Under the pieces are notes generated by a model. That model had not been told where the DNA came from. It saw only the letters and a program-made list of their open reading frames with translations, and ran no database searches. The translations under genes and the position numbers were made by a program. Positions 18,636-27,517 of a stretch of DNA of 64,000 bases are shown here, in pieces (position 1 is the first letter of the stretch; each line of letters starts with the position of its first letter). Where the stretch lies: positions 851,827-915,826 of the forward strand of contig CALSTB010000005.1 in NCBI GenBank assembly GCA_943789165.1, read 5' to 3'. This DNA comes from an uncultured Bacteroidia bacterium. GTDB lineage: Bacteria; Bacteroidota; Bacteroidia; NS11-12g; UBA9320.

Positions 18636-19997
18636 ATGCCACGAGTATTAATTGTAGACGATGAGAAAAGTATAAGGGAGACCCTGAAGGAGATCCTATT
18701 GTACGAGAGCTATGAGGTTGAAGAAGCGGAGGACGGGAAGAAAGCACTAGATCTAATTAAGAAATTCAACTATGACGCGGTTTTGTGCGACATTAAGATG
18801 CCCGGAATGGATGGCATTGAGTTGTTAGACAAAGCAGCAGAGCTTGTTCCAGAATTGCCTTTCATCATGATCTCTGGTCATGGTACAATTGAAACAGCGC
18901 TGGAAGCGACTAAAAAAGGAGCCTTCGACTTTATCTCAAAACCACCTGATTTAAACAAGTTGTTGATTACGGTTCGTAACGCAACTGAGAAAAACAGCTT
19001 GGTGATTGAAACCAAGGTTTTAAAACGCAAAATCACCAAAACGCGTGAAATGGTGGGCGACAGTCCATCCATTAAAAAGATAAAAGACACCATTGAAAAA
19101 GTGGCACCAACCGACGCACGTGTGTTAATCACTGGTCAGAACGGTACAGGTAAAGAACTTGTTGCACGCTGGATTCATGAAAAAGGAAACCGTCATCAAG
19201 ATGCTTTTGTTGAAGTAAACTGTGCCGCAATTCCATCTGAATTGATTGAAAGTGAATTGTTTGGACACGAAAAGGGTTCATTTACCTCAGCGCACAAACA
19301 ACGTATTGGGAAATTCGAAAAGGCACACAAAGGCACTTTGTTTCTTGACGAAATCGGCGACATGAGTTTGTCGGCTCAAGCCAAGGTGTTACGCGCTCTT
19401 CAAGAGAATAAAATCACCCGTGTTGGTGGAGATAAGGATTTAGACGTTGATGTTCGAATCGTAGCTGCAACGAACAAAGACCTGCGTAAGGAGATTGACG
19501 AAGGAAACTTCAGAGAGGATTTATACCACAGAATAAGCGTGATATTAATTCATGTACCATCGTTAAATGAAAGAACCGATGATATTCCATTGTTAGCCGA
19601 GAAATTCATCAACGAAGTCTGTGAAGACAACGGCATGCCTCGCAAAGTATTGGCTGCAAGTGCCATGCAGGAATTAAAGAAAATCAACTGGTCGGGTAAC
19701 ATTAGAGAACTAAGAAACGTGATTGAACGTTTAACGATTCTTTGCGATGACAAGATTACGGGAGAAGATGTATTAAACTTTTCGAACGCTGCGAGTCGCA
19801 GAACCAGCAGTTTAGATGTAGTGGAGCAATTTGACAAATTCCAAGACTTTAAAGACTACGCAGAGAAGGTATTTATCGATGCGAAGCTGAAAAAGAACAA
19901 ATGGAATGTGGCCAAAACAGCTGCGGAAATTGACATACAGCGAAGTCACTTGTATAACAAGATCGACAAGTACGGTTTAAAACGAACCAAGAAGTAA
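18636..19997 (+). CDS. Sigma-54-dependent response regulator, NtrC family
   Basis: 453 residues in three domains. Residues 1-120 are a receiver domain (VLIVDDEKS with the acidic pair, phospho-acceptor Asp in VLCDIKMPGMDG, Lys in FISKPPD). Residues about 140-380 are an AAA+ sigma-54 activator (Walker A LITGQNGTGKE, ESELFGHEKGSFTSA, Walker B GTLFLDEIGDM, arginine-rich FREDLYHRISV). The C-terminus is a Fis-type helix-turn-helix (NVAKTAAEIDIQRSHLYNKI). The sigma-54 contact loop reads GSFTSA instead of the textbook GAFTGA, a variant I associate with Bacteroidota members. No sensor kinase is adjacent, so its signal is unknown. The gene follows rnpB closely and precedes the Sua5 gene by four bases. 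Confidence 0.93.
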   Translation: MPRVLIVDDEKSIRETLKEILLYESYEVEEAEDGKKALDLIKKFNYDAVLCDIKMPGMDGIELLDKAAELVPELPFIMISGHGTIETALEATKKGAFDFISKPPDLNKLLITVRNATEKNSLVIETKVLKRKITKTREMVGDSPSIKKIKDTIEKVAPTDARVLITGQNGTGKELVARWIHEKGNRHQDAFVEVNCAAIPSELIESELFGHEKGSFTSAHKQRIGKFEKAHKGTLFLDEIGDMSLSAQAKVLRALQENKITRVGGDKDLDVDVRIVAATNKDLRKEIDEGNFREDLYHRISVILIHVPSLNERTDDIPLLAEKFINEVCEDNGMPRKVLAASAMQELKKINWSGNIRELRNVIERLTILCDDKITGEDVLNFSNAASRRTSSLDVVEQFDKFQDFKDYAEKVFIDAKLKKNKWNVAKTAAEIDIQRSHLYNKIDKYGLKRTKK

Positions 19998-20001
19998 TCG
20001 C

Positions 20002-20934
20002 ATGATTGGTACCGACGTATCGGTTGCCAAACAGTTGTTGGAAGCAAGGAAACTTGTTGCCATACCAACTGAAACCGTGTATGGGTTGGCTGCCAACGCA
20101 CTAGATCCAGAGGCTGTCTTATCGATTTACAAAGCCAAGAACAGACCTAGTTTTGATCCGTTGATTGTTCACATTGGTGACACAGAGTGGTTATCGAAAT
20201 TGATAACACACCTTCCCCAATCAGCAAAAGACTTAATTAAAGCCTTTTGGCCCGGCCCCTTAACCCTTATTCTACCTAAATCCGAATTAGTTCCAGACAT
20301 TGTCACCTCGGGATTACCCTTTGTGGGCATTCGCATGCCACGTCACCCATTGACTTTAGGTCTGTTAAAACAGTTGGACTTTCCTGTTGCAGCACCGAGC
20401 GCAAATCCTTTCAGTTATGTGAGTCCGACCACTGCACAGCATGTAGCTGATCAATTAGGCGACAAGCTTGAATACATTCTAGATGGTGGTCCATGTATTG
20501 TGGGATTAGAATCGACTATCGTATCCTTTGAAGTACCAGACCATCCAAAGATTCTCCGGTTTGGCGGAGTCGATCAGGCAGCGATTGAAAAGGTTATTGG
20601 TCCTGTAAAGATTTCCATTTCAAACAACTCTAATCCAAGTGCACCTGGCCAGCTCGACAAACATTACGCCACAGGAAAACCAACGCATTTGGTTAACAAA
20701 CCTTATGAATTGTTACAGTTCAACCAAGATGCGGTATTTACCATCGGTTATGGTGAAGGACTATTCGACTACAACCTTTCTCCTACCGAAAACTTAGATG
20801 AAATGGCTCAACAGCTGTTTACTGCGCTTCGTACCGCGGACTCTGCAGATCAAAAGGAAGTGGCCATTTCTAAAGTGCCTAATACCGGTATTGGAAAAGC
20901 GATTAATGATCGGATGACAAGGGCAGCGGGGTGA
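20002..20934 (+). CDS. tsaC: L-threonylcarbamoyladenylate synthase (Sua5/YrdC/TsaC family)
   Basis: Makes threonylcarbamoyl-AMP from threonine, bicarbonate and ATP, the first step of the t6A37 modification of tRNAs reading ANN codons. The YrdC domain fills residues 1 to about 205, with IPTETVYGLAANA, YKAKNRPSFDPLIVHI, FWPGPLTLIL and SANPFSYVSPT. The 310-residue length with a linker containing SAPGQLDKHYA and a C-terminal domain marks the longer Sua5 type rather than the short TsaC type. It follows the response regulator by four bases and is probably co-transcribed with it. Confidence 0.93.
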   Translation: MIGTDVSVAKQLLEARKLVAIPTETVYGLAANALDPEAVLSIYKAKNRPSFDPLIVHIGDTEWLSKLITHLPQSAKDLIKAFWPGPLTLILPKSELVPDIVTSGLPFVGIRMPRHPLTLGLLKQLDFPVAAPSANPFSYVSPTTAQHVADQLGDKLEYILDGGPCIVGLESTIVSFEVPDHPKILRFGGVDQAAIEKVIGPVKISISNNSNPSAPGQLDKHYATGKPTHLVNKPYELLQFNQDAVFTIGYGEGLFDYNLSPTENLDEMAQQLFTALRTADSADQKEVAISKVPNTGIGKAINDRMTRAAG

Positions 20935-20969
20935 TTGATTTTTCAATTGACAATTGATAATGGATAATA

Positions 20970-20990
20970 TGTATATCCCTAAATAGCGTT
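20970..20990 (-). mobile_element. Solitary IS end, 21-bp match
   Basis: TGTATATCCCTAAATAGCGTT is identical to the outer 21 bp of the OrfB-side end of the 1304-bp IS3-family element at 43539-44842, read on the complementary strand. No transposase is attached. It lies between the convergent tsaC and beta-lactamase genes and is best read as the scar of a lost or deleted copy. Confidence 0.65.
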
Positions 20991-21045
20991 AATTGGACGT
21001 ATGGTAAAGAATATAGAGAAGAGAAAAAAGAATATTTATTTGTCT

Positions 21046-21930
21046 TTATTTAAATCCCTGCAACATCGCAAACGCTTTCATAGTCACTTCACTCCTGATC
21101 TTTGGGAATAAATCCATATTAAAACTGGATGACGGCGTTACGTTGGTTGCAAAGAAAAATAGGTTTTCGCCTTGTTCGATATAGCCCACAAACCAACCGT
21201 TGTTGTTTCCATTGCGGATAGACCAACCTGTTTTGCCACTGAGGGTATATGCATCGTTTTGGTCAATAACCATCAATGATTTCATAGCCGTGGTAGTTCT
21301 GGCTTTTATAGGGAGTTCATTGTTGTAAAACGCTCTTAAAAAATTGATTTGTTCTATCTGGCTCACTCCAGACTCACCTTCTAACCAAAAAACATCGATT
21401 GACGTCGTGTCGACGATCATGTTGCCATAGTGAAAGGTATCAAGGTAGTTCTTCATGTACTTCACACCTATTCGTCGCGCTAGGTCTTGATAACACGGCA
21501 CACAAGATGCATGAAAAGCCCCTTTTAAATCGAAGTCTCGCTCCCATTGTTTGAGTTGCCTTGGTTTACCGTCCCACTCAAACTCCGTTTTCCCAATAGA
21601 AACTTTACCAGTTTCTAAACCAATGATTGAATTCACAATCTTGAACGTCGATGCAGGCAAACGCCTTTTCTCTGCCCATTCAAAATTATTGCTGAGCCAT
21701 TTACCTCTCTGTACATCATAAAACAACACAGAACCCTCTACTTCATTTGAATCTAAAATCGAACCAAAACCAGGTACCACAATGCGATCAGACCACAGAC
21801 TATTTAATGAGTCTGTTTCTGAGTCTTGAGCGGTGACCGTCTCTGTTTCTACAGTCTGGTTAGACGATTGTTGGCAACCCACCAGCATTCCAATCAAGAC
21901 GACAAACATTGTGTTAAATTTCATGGTCAT
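21046..21930 (-). CDS. Class D (OXA-type) serine beta-lactamase, lipoprotein
   Basis: Hydrolyses beta-lactam antibiotics through an acyl-serine intermediate. In the 294-residue product the class D motifs appear in order: STFK (residues 94-97, nucleophilic serine and the carboxylatable lysine), SCV (142-144, the SxV motif), YGN (168-170) and KTG (233-235), followed by NNGWFVGY. The signal peptide ends in a lipobox (MLVGC, C19), so the enzyme is probably membrane-anchored rather than freely periplasmic. Either ATG at 21930 or 21924 could start it. Two cysteines next to the SxV motif (SCVPC) are notable. BlaR-type sensors share this fold but are attached to a membrane metallopeptidase domain, absent here. 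It appears monocistronic. Confidence 0.92.
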   Translation of the reverse strand: MTMKFNTMFVVLIGMLVGCQQSSNQTVETETVTAQDSETDSLNSLWSDRIVVPGFGSILDSNEVEGSVLFYDVQRGKWLSNNFEWAEKRRLPASTFKIVNSIIGLETGKVSIGKTEFEWDGKPRQLKQWERDFDLKGAFHASCVPCYQDLARRIGVKYMKNYLDTFHYGNMIVDTTSIDVFWLEGESGVSQIEQINFLRAFYNNELPIKARTTTAMKSLMVIDQNDAYTLSGKTGWSIRNGNNNGWFVGYIEQGENLFFFATNVTPSSSFNMDLFPKIRSEVTMKAFAMLQGFK

Positions 21931-22616
21931 GTTTTAAAATTTGACCCAATATAAATCATCCCATTCAAAAAAGATGTGCACCTCATTAAAGCTTGTGGTT
22001 TTTAGTTTTTGGTATGGTTTGTTTGGTTTGTTTGCCCAGGTGCACACCTTTAAAGCAAATCAATTAAGTAACAGGCGCAAGGTAGGTCTGGAAGCCATAC
22101 TTTCTAGAGAATGTCTCTGAGCACAGGAGTTGGTTCTCCGAACGTTGCAGTGATTGAATTATTGAATAATAGAATTAGAGAATTATAGAATCATTATGCT
22201 ATGCGTCTTCAGAAGTTCGACTTTTGGAGAACTGAAGAATCTTTTTGGCTATTAGCTGTTGGCTATTAGCTGTTGGCTATTGGCTATTGGCTTTTAGCTA
22301 TTTGCAATGGACAGTTACACTACGTCATTCAGAAGTTCGACGGTAGGAGAACTGAAGAATCTTTTTCGCTATTTGCACATGATTTAATCACTAGATGAAC
22401 ATACTGTGAACCATTCAACTTCGACTTCAACTTAAAAAGTCTATACTCTTTTTTCTCTTTTCTATTTTCTATTTGTTACTCCCTAAAGCCTAAATCCTAA
22501 TGGCTAGTGGCCACAAAAAAAATATCTCAGATAACCAAACACAAATTACCAGTCACATACGCTAGTAACGTACTCAACCTGATCAATTGGGTGTTTTACA
22601 CCTGGTAGAGAAATCC
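21931..22616. repeat. Repeat-rich spacer with three repeat families
   Basis: This 686-bp stretch carries no convincing gene. At 22151-22196 there is an AT-rich repeat of the ATTCTATTATTCAATAATTC family. Two copies of a hairpin-like repeat (GTCATTCAGAAGTTC ... GGAGAACTGAAGAATC) lie at 22205-22241 and 22324-22361. Between them, 22246-22306 contains direct repeats of GGCTATTAGCTGTT and the variant GGCTATTGGC. Reverse-complement copies of the latter two families occur at 33219-33490. Confidence 0.75.
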
Positions 22617-23174
22617 CTATTGCTCGTTTGACAATTCTATTTTATCTCTAACGGCAGTAATATACTTTTCGAAATACTTGGGTTTATACTCCTTCAAGCA
22701 AGTCACATATATTTTGACAAAATAATTGTCGACGACAAATACAAAACACAAAGCCTGAAAACCGTATGGTGTGAGGAACATGTCAGACATCATTTTACTT
22801 TGAGTAAACACGCTTAAATCCTCAACCCCATCGATTTTAATTTTATGCTTTTTGATTTCTGGGCCGTTTTCTGAGTTTTCTGGCAAGTATTCTGAGTGAA
22901 AATTTTTGGCCGCTTCGTTGGAATCAAACTTTATCCGGATATCGTAAAACTGGCCAATGCTTTTGATTGAATCGTCAATATCACTCCATACTTGTCTCCA
23001 ATTCGAGGTGCTGGTCAACCTCATATGCTGGATGGTTGTAGAGTCAAGAAACACTTCTCTGGAAATAGAATCTTGATCTTCAATAATCTCCATAATCTGA
23101 TCAATTCTTTGGTTGTCCTGCGTAAAGCCTAGAGAAGATAATGTTAATAAGACCAATAGTATGGTTGTTTTCAT
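22617..23174 (-). CDS. Hypothetical exported protein
   Basis: 185 residues with a signal peptide (MKTTILLVLLTLSSLGFTQ). The mature part is an alpha/beta mixture with an acidic N-terminus (IDQIMEIIEDQDSISR), no cysteine motif beyond two scattered residues, and no catalytic signature. No lipobox is present, so it is probably periplasmic or secreted. I do not recognise the family. It stands alone between the repeat-rich spacer and the DUF1428 gene. Confidence 0.6.
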   Translation of the reverse strand: MKTTILLVLLTLSSLGFTQDNQRIDQIMEIIEDQDSISREVFLDSTTIQHMRLTSTSNWRQVWSDIDDSIKSIGQFYDIRIKFDSNEAAKNFHSEYLPENSENGPEIKKHKIKIDGVEDLSVFTQSKMMSDMFLTPYGFQALCFVFVVDNYFVKIYVTCLKEYKPKYFEKYITAVRDKIELSNEQ

Positions 23175-23259
23175 GTCTGTTTGTTAGCGTGAGGTCAGAA
23201 AGTTAATCGTTTTTAGGAAGATGTCCTAAAACCTAAATCAAATTATAGGTAATTACTTT

Positions 23260-23652
23260 CTAATCCGTTTCGCTCCCACCCGACCTTACCAACGGCTTAA
23301 AACCACCATATACCATCCGACTGGCATCAAAAATGAGTTTTGATGATTCAATTAATGGCGAAACCAAGGCAGTCATTCGTTCATCATTGGGGACTTGTTG
23401 ATTGGCTTTGTCGCGAATCTCTTTTGATGGAAACAACACCCACCCAAAAACTATGACCTCGTCTTCTTTGGCGTGAGCAACATCTATGAATGAACGTGTG
23501 CCCTCCAATGTCATATCGTCTCCTATAAACTCATTGTATTCAAGCGCGCCATATTCTTTCCATATGTCTGCGACTTGCTCGGCCACTCGCTTGTATTCTT
23601 CGAGATGCGAGCGAGGTATGGGCAGAACAAAACCGTCTATGTAGTGTGTCAT
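23260..23652 (-). CDS. DUF1428 domain protein
   Basis: 130 residues matching the DUF1428 (YbaA-like) family over its whole length: YIDGFVLPIPRSHLEEYKR at the start, EYGALEYNEFIGDD, VIVFGWVLFPSKEIRDKAN, and RMVYGGFKPLV near the end. The family adopts a ferredoxin-like dimeric alpha/beta barrel; its biochemical role is unknown. The protein is cytoplasmic with no signal peptide. A 36-residue open frame lies directly upstream on the same strand. Confidence 0.85.
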   Translation of the reverse strand: MTHYIDGFVLPIPRSHLEEYKRVAEQVADIWKEYGALEYNEFIGDDMTLEGTRSFIDVAHAKEDEVIVFGWVLFPSKEIRDKANQQVPNDERMTALVSPLIESSKLIFDASRMVYGGFKPLVRSGGSETD

Positions 23653-23659
23653 GGTGATT

Positions 23660-23770
23660 TCAAATCAATGGTTCTTCAACACGTTCCATATGGAGTAGAC
23701 GATAAATATCTTTTCGTATAGTTTCGTCTGTAATTTCTTGAATGGTGTTGATTAACTTTTCTTTATTCAT
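23660..23770 (-). CDS. Small open frame of 36 residues
   Basis: ATG at 23770 to TGA at 23660-23662, seven bases upstream of the DUF1428 start at 23652. The peptide begins MNKEKLINTIQEITDETIR and forms one amphipathic helix rich in K, E and I, with coding-like composition. The position suggests either a tiny coupled gene or a leader. No family was recognised, and it could be chance. Confidence 0.35.
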   Translation of the reverse strand: MNKEKLINTIQEITDETIRKDIYRLLHMERVEEPLI

Positions 23771-23936
23771 GTGAGAAACCTCTATCAACCAAAGATAATT
23801 CATTTTTCAAATGGCAAACGGCAGTTATTGCAGTGGCAACGAAGTGATTCGACGGCAAACACTTTGCAGAAACATTAAAATTTGTCCGCTTTTAAAATTT
23901 GGGACTCATTAAGTCATGGCCAAAAGGACAAACCTG

Positions 23937-24251
23937 TTAATGCTTTTGTGTTTTACCAAGAATGGATTCAATAGCCGTTTTTATTTTGTCTGTTGCTCCT
24001 GAAACAGCGAGTTCAATTGAGTTTGCTTGATTGGTAATGGCAATGGGTTGCCTTCCTTCTAGTCTGGCTTCTAATAGACAAGTAATATCATTGAGTCCGT
24101 CCTTTTTCCCATTCTCATCTTTCAAGTGAACCTCAATTCTGGTAATATGTGAGTCGAACCTTTGTAGTGCTTCGGCAATTTGAGAAGTAAAATAATCAGA
24201 ACTTCTTTTTTCTATTGACAGCGTATTGTCGGTGTTTATTTGAATTGTCAT
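23937..24251 (-). CDS. Ribosome hibernation promoting factor (HPF/RaiA) family protein
   Basis: 104 residues covering the single HPF/S30AE domain without the long C-terminal dimerisation extension, so it resembles the short HPF or YfiA form. Family features are the beta-alpha-beta-beta-beta-alpha pattern with FDSHITRIEVHLKDENG, the conserved NDITCLLEARLEGRQPI, and the final helix GATDKIKTAIESILGK. Such proteins bind the 30S decoding centre and silence ribosomes in stationary phase. Transcribed with or near the 70-residue gene upstream (12-nt gap). Confidence 0.82.
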   Translation of the reverse strand: MTIQINTDNTLSIEKRSSDYFTSQIAEALQRFDSHITRIEVHLKDENGKKDGLNDITCLLEARLEGRQPIAITNQANSIELAVSGATDKIKTAIESILGKTQKH

Positions 24252-24263
24252 ATACTATATTTT

Positions 24264-24476
24264 TTAATGTTTTTGTGAGTAAGTCTCAATTAGGTCTTGT
24301 AAAGACTCTAAGTAATCTCTCAACTCGGCTTCGCTTACTACGTTTTCTGAATGAATTTGAAAGTTTACCAGAATTTCATCTAAGTATTTAACTAATTCCG
24401 GAAATTCTACTTGAATTTTCATTGTAGTTAATAAGATATCCTTACTAAGATTATCCCGATATTGTTTATTTTTCAT
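24264..24476 (-). CDS. Hypothetical small acidic protein
   Basis: 70 residues from the ATG at 24476, predicted all-helical with a leucine-rich, acidic surface (FPELVKYLDEILVNF, AELRDYLESLQDLIE). No signal peptide or membrane segment. It precedes the HPF-family gene by 12 bases, so a link with ribosome hibernation or stationary phase is possible but only by position. No family was recognised. Confidence 0.6.
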   Translation of the reverse strand: MKNKQYRDNLSKDILLTTMKIQVEFPELVKYLDEILVNFQIHSENVVSEAELRDYLESLQDLIETYSQKH

Positions 24477-24606
24477 CAGTGTGAAATCGATTTTGTCAAG
24501 TTACGCCTTAATTAATCCAATGTACTATGCCCATTGATATTTGTTTCTAAATTTCTTTGACACAATATCCATGTCAATTTTGTCTTTGCTGATTTTGGTA
24601 CATTTC

Positions 24607-25065
24607 TCATCGCTTATAGACTAAGGCAACTTCTGAAAAATTGGCTTTAATGTTTTTTATTTCGAGTTTGTACTTGTACCAACAGATACACGAACAAACC
24701 GTACCGTTTACATGCTCAAATTCAAACTTCAACGTATCGTTTGTGATTTGATAATCGCCCAAAAACTCCATGCAACATGCTTCTTTCAGCTTATAGTCTA
24801 TGTTTATTGTGGAATCGGTAATACGCTTTGATTCTATGTAAGGCACAAATCTTTCATGAAGCGTGTCATCAAGTGCATCTTCACACCTGCCTCTGGAATT
24901 AAGTGTAACATAGTTTTTTCTCATTTGAGCCCTATAGAAATCCATTATAGATTGTTCTGCTACAACCTGGTTCACAGTGGTTGTATTTGAATCCTCACTT
25001 TTAGTGTTTATACATGCAGCGAATAGTACTGAAAACAATGTAGTACCAATTAGTTTTAATTTCAT
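24607..25065 (-). CDS. Hypothetical lipoprotein
   Basis: 152 residues from the ATG of MKLKLIGTTLF at 25065; earlier in-frame starts would place charged and polar residues before the signal peptide and overlap the upstream gene. The lipobox LFAAC predicts lipid anchoring. The mature protein has several cysteines (GRCEDAL, EACCMEF, TVCSCICWYKYK), which suggests disulphides or metal binding outside the cytoplasm. No family was recognised. Confidence 0.65.
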   Translation of the reverse strand: MKLKLIGTTLFSVLFAACINTKSEDSNTTTVNQVVAEQSIMDFYRAQMRKNYVTLNSRGRCEDALDDTLHERFVPYIESKRITDSTINIDYKLKEACCMEFLGDYQITNDTLKFEFEHVNGTVCSCICWYKYKLEIKNIKANFSEVALVYKR

Positions 25066-25108
25066 GTGGTGTAGCATGGTAATTTTTAGAGTTTGGCAAT
25101 TAAAACGC

Positions 25109-25483
25109 TTATGACACCTCATACTTAAGTTTTAAAGCGTCCAACTCCTTTGTAAAATCAGCTAATGTATCATCAGAAATCTGATACTTTATGGGTACTC
25201 CATCGAGCATATTATCCAACATATCTTTTGCTGATTTTAATCCTAACTCATTTTGGTAATCAATCAATGTACGAACAAACCTGATCCGCTCTTGATGCTT
25301 TTCCTTGAAATATTTTATTGTTACAAGTTTCATAACTTGTAATTTAGTGTATCGATCTATATATGCCGCACTCGTTTTATACGCACAAAACATCCGGATA
25401 ACACTCCACATTCTGGGGATAAACCCATGTTTGTTGCGTTTATTTATTTGAGGCAATTTATTGAAATGTAGGAATGTATCCAA
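25109..25483 (-). CDS. Hypothetical protein, start uncertain
   Basis: Up to 124 residues if translation begins at the TTG at 25483; the first ATG in frame is at 25411 (MWSVIRMF). The product is basic in its first half (DRYTKLQVMKLVTIKYFKEK) and helical and acidic in its second half (DDTLADFTKELDALKLKYE). It has no signal peptide or clear membrane segment. It resembles the small conserved helical proteins seen downstream of uup in some Bacteroidota, but I cannot name the family. The missing ATG may mean a truncated gene. Confidence 0.5.
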   Translation of the reverse strand: MDTFLHFNKLPQINKRNKHGFIPRMWSVIRMFCAYKTSAAYIDRYTKLQVMKLVTIKYFKEKHQERIRFVRTLIDYQNELGLKSAKDMLDNMLDGVPIKYQISDDTLADFTKELDALKLKYEVS

Positions 25484-25503
25484 TATCTAAAAGAATACAA
25501 CTC

Positions 25504-27384
25504 CTACTCAAACTCGCTCAACTCCAACCAGCGCATGCCTTTGTCGTCAAGTTCTTGGATCACTACTTCAAGGCGCTCGGCTTTTTCTTGTAACAAGTTG
25601 TAGTCGGTTTCACCGCTGGACATAAATAACTCGATTTCTTTTTTCTCTGCTTCTAGTTGTTCAATTTCTTTTCCCAAGCCCTCAAATTCAAACCGCTCCT
25701 TAAACGTTAACTTGGTCTTCACCTCATCCTTTCGCTGCTCTTTCTTCCAATCCACCTTCTCTTCAACTTCCACTTCAACTTCAGCTTCAGCTTCCATATA
25801 GTCCTGATAGTCTTGATACGATCCATTAAAGTCCTTAATCACTCCCTCACCCTTGAAAATGAATAAATGATCCACCAGCGTATCCATAAAATACCGGTCG
25901 TGAGACACGATAATCAAACAGCCACCAAACTGGAGTAAAAAGTCTTCTAGTTTATTTAGAGTCAACAAATCCAAGTCGTTGGTTGGCTCATCCAGAATTA
26001 AAAAGTTGGGATTTTTGATCAACACCGTCATCAGATGCAGTCTGCGTTTTTCTCCCCCACTCAGCTTGCTTACCGGATTGTGTTGCACCGCCGGCGGAAA
26101 CATAAAGTGATTCAAAAACTGTGAAGCGGATAATTTCGTTCCATCACCAAGTTCAATGACTTCGGCATATTCACGGAGAATATCAATCACCTTCATATCA
26201 GGCTCAAATGCCAATCCTTGCTGATTGTAATAGCCAAACACAACGGTATCTCCTGTATTGATCTTACCTGAGTCGGGTGATTCCAATCCACAAAGCATGT
26301 TCAAGAATGTCGATTTACCGACGCCGTTTGGTCCTACTATACCAATGCGTTCTCCATTTTTAAAGGTGTAGTCAAAGCCTTTGATGATGGTAAAGTCGTC
26401 ATACGACTTGTTCACTTTTTTAAGCTCTAATATCTTGCCTCCTACCCGACTCATCTTCACCTGCAGCTTCAACTCTTGGTCTACGTGACCACTTTTTGAT
26501 ATCGCCTCTGTTTCGTGAAACTTTTGAATCCGGGCTTTAGACTTGGTACCACGTGCCTTAGGCATCCGTCGAATCCAATCGATTTCGGTCTTCACCTTTT
26601 TACCCGCCTTTTCAATTTCAATGCGGTTCACTTCTTCGCGTTCTGCGCGTTTCTGTAAAAAGAAGGAATAATTACCGTGATGGGTATACAACCTGCCGTG
26701 ATGTAATTCTAAAATGACGTTACACACGTTTTCAAGAAAATACCGATCGTGCGTCACCATAAACAGGGTCAATCCTGATCGACTGAGGTACTGTTCCAAC
26801 CATTCAATCATGGCAACATCCAAGTGGTTGGTTGGCTCATCGAGAATCAACACGTCTGGTTCATCCAACAATGCCAATGCAAGCGCCAAGCGTTTCTTTT
26901 GTCCACCCGAAAGCATTGACACCAATTGACTTTGGTCGTCAATTTCAAACTTGGTAAGAATTTCGTTCAACCGCCGTTCATAATCCCACGCCCCAAACTC
27001 ATCCATTTTCGCCATGGCTGCGTCTAAGTCTTTTTGGTGCTGACTGGTAAATTCCTCCGACTGTTTTTCCAAAATGTCGTGGTAGGTAGAAATGATTTCC
27101 AGCATCTCCGAATTTGCGGTACGAATGAGTTCAGAAATTGACACATTTTCATTGAAATCAGGCTCTTGTTCGAGATAACCGTATCGTACCCCGTTGCGAA
27201 AAACGACCTTGCCAGCACTTGGAATGTCCTTGCCTGTCATGATTTTCAGTAGGCTGGATTTTCCCGTCCCGTTGTTGGCAACCAAAGCCATTTTATCTCC
27301 CTTGCTCAAACCGAAGTTTAGGTCAGAGAAAAGGATGCGTTCTCCGAGGTTTTTTTCTAAGTTTTCTACTGAAATGTAATTCAC
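25504..27384 (-). CDS. uup: ABC-F family ATPase, Uup type
   Basis: 626 residues with two ABC domains in one chain and no membrane segments, as in ABC-F proteins that act on ribosomes or DNA. The first has Walker A NNGTGKSS, signature LSGGQKKRLALA and Walker B LILDEPTNHLD; the second has Walker A PNGVGKST, signature LSGGEKRRLHL and LILDEPTNDLD. The linker between them contains the basic helical stretch RRMPKARGTKSKAR. A C-terminal coiled coil (LGKEIEQLEAEKKEIE and LEVVIQELDDKG) marks the Uup subgroup, which has been linked to transposon excision and ribosome function. The start is GTG at 27384 (MNYISVENLEKN), placed four bases after a -7 box. Confidence 0.92.
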   Translation of the reverse strand: MNYISVENLEKNLGERILFSDLNFGLSKGDKMALVANNGTGKSSLLKIMTGKDIPSAGKVVFRNGVRYGYLEQEPDFNENVSISELIRTANSEMLEIISTYHDILEKQSEEFTSQHQKDLDAAMAKMDEFGAWDYERRLNEILTKFEIDDQSQLVSMLSGGQKKRLALALALLDEPDVLILDEPTNHLDVAMIEWLEQYLSRSGLTLFMVTHDRYFLENVCNVILELHHGRLYTHHGNYSFFLQKRAEREEVNRIEIEKAGKKVKTEIDWIRRMPKARGTKSKARIQKFHETEAISKSGHVDQELKLQVKMSRVGGKILELKKVNKSYDDFTIIKGFDYTFKNGERIGIVGPNGVGKSTFLNMLCGLESPDSGKINTGDTVVFGYYNQQGLAFEPDMKVIDILREYAEVIELGDGTKLSASQFLNHFMFPPAVQHNPVSKLSGGEKRRLHLMTVLIKNPNFLILDEPTNDLDLLTLNKLEDFLLQFGGCLIIVSHDRYFMDTLVDHLFIFKGEGVIKDFNGSYQDYQDYMEAEAEVEVEVEEKVDWKKEQRKDEVKTKLTFKERFEFEGLGKEIEQLEAEKKEIELFMSSGETDYNLLQEKAERLEVVIQELDDKGMRWLELSEFE

Positions 27385-27388
27385 CGCT

Positions 27389-27396
27389 CAAAGGTA
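27389..27396 (-). promoter_or_regulatory. -7 box immediately upstream of uup
   Basis: The minus strand reads TACCTTTG, then AGCG, then the GTG start. An exact TAnnTTTG match this close predicts a leaderless mRNA. Confidence 0.6.
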
Positions 27397-27517
27397 AGTG
27401 AAGGAATGGACAGCGCAGAAATGAGAATGACGAAACTGCGATAATTTTTGAACGAAGTTCACACATGCTTGTCGAGTTGATTTTGATAGCATTCAAGAAT
27501 GATGAATACTTGCCGCA

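Noticed and set aside
22246..22306. Short tandem repeats resembling a CRISPR array
   Set aside because: Units are 10-14 bp, variable and adjacent with no regular spacers, and there is no cas gene in the window.
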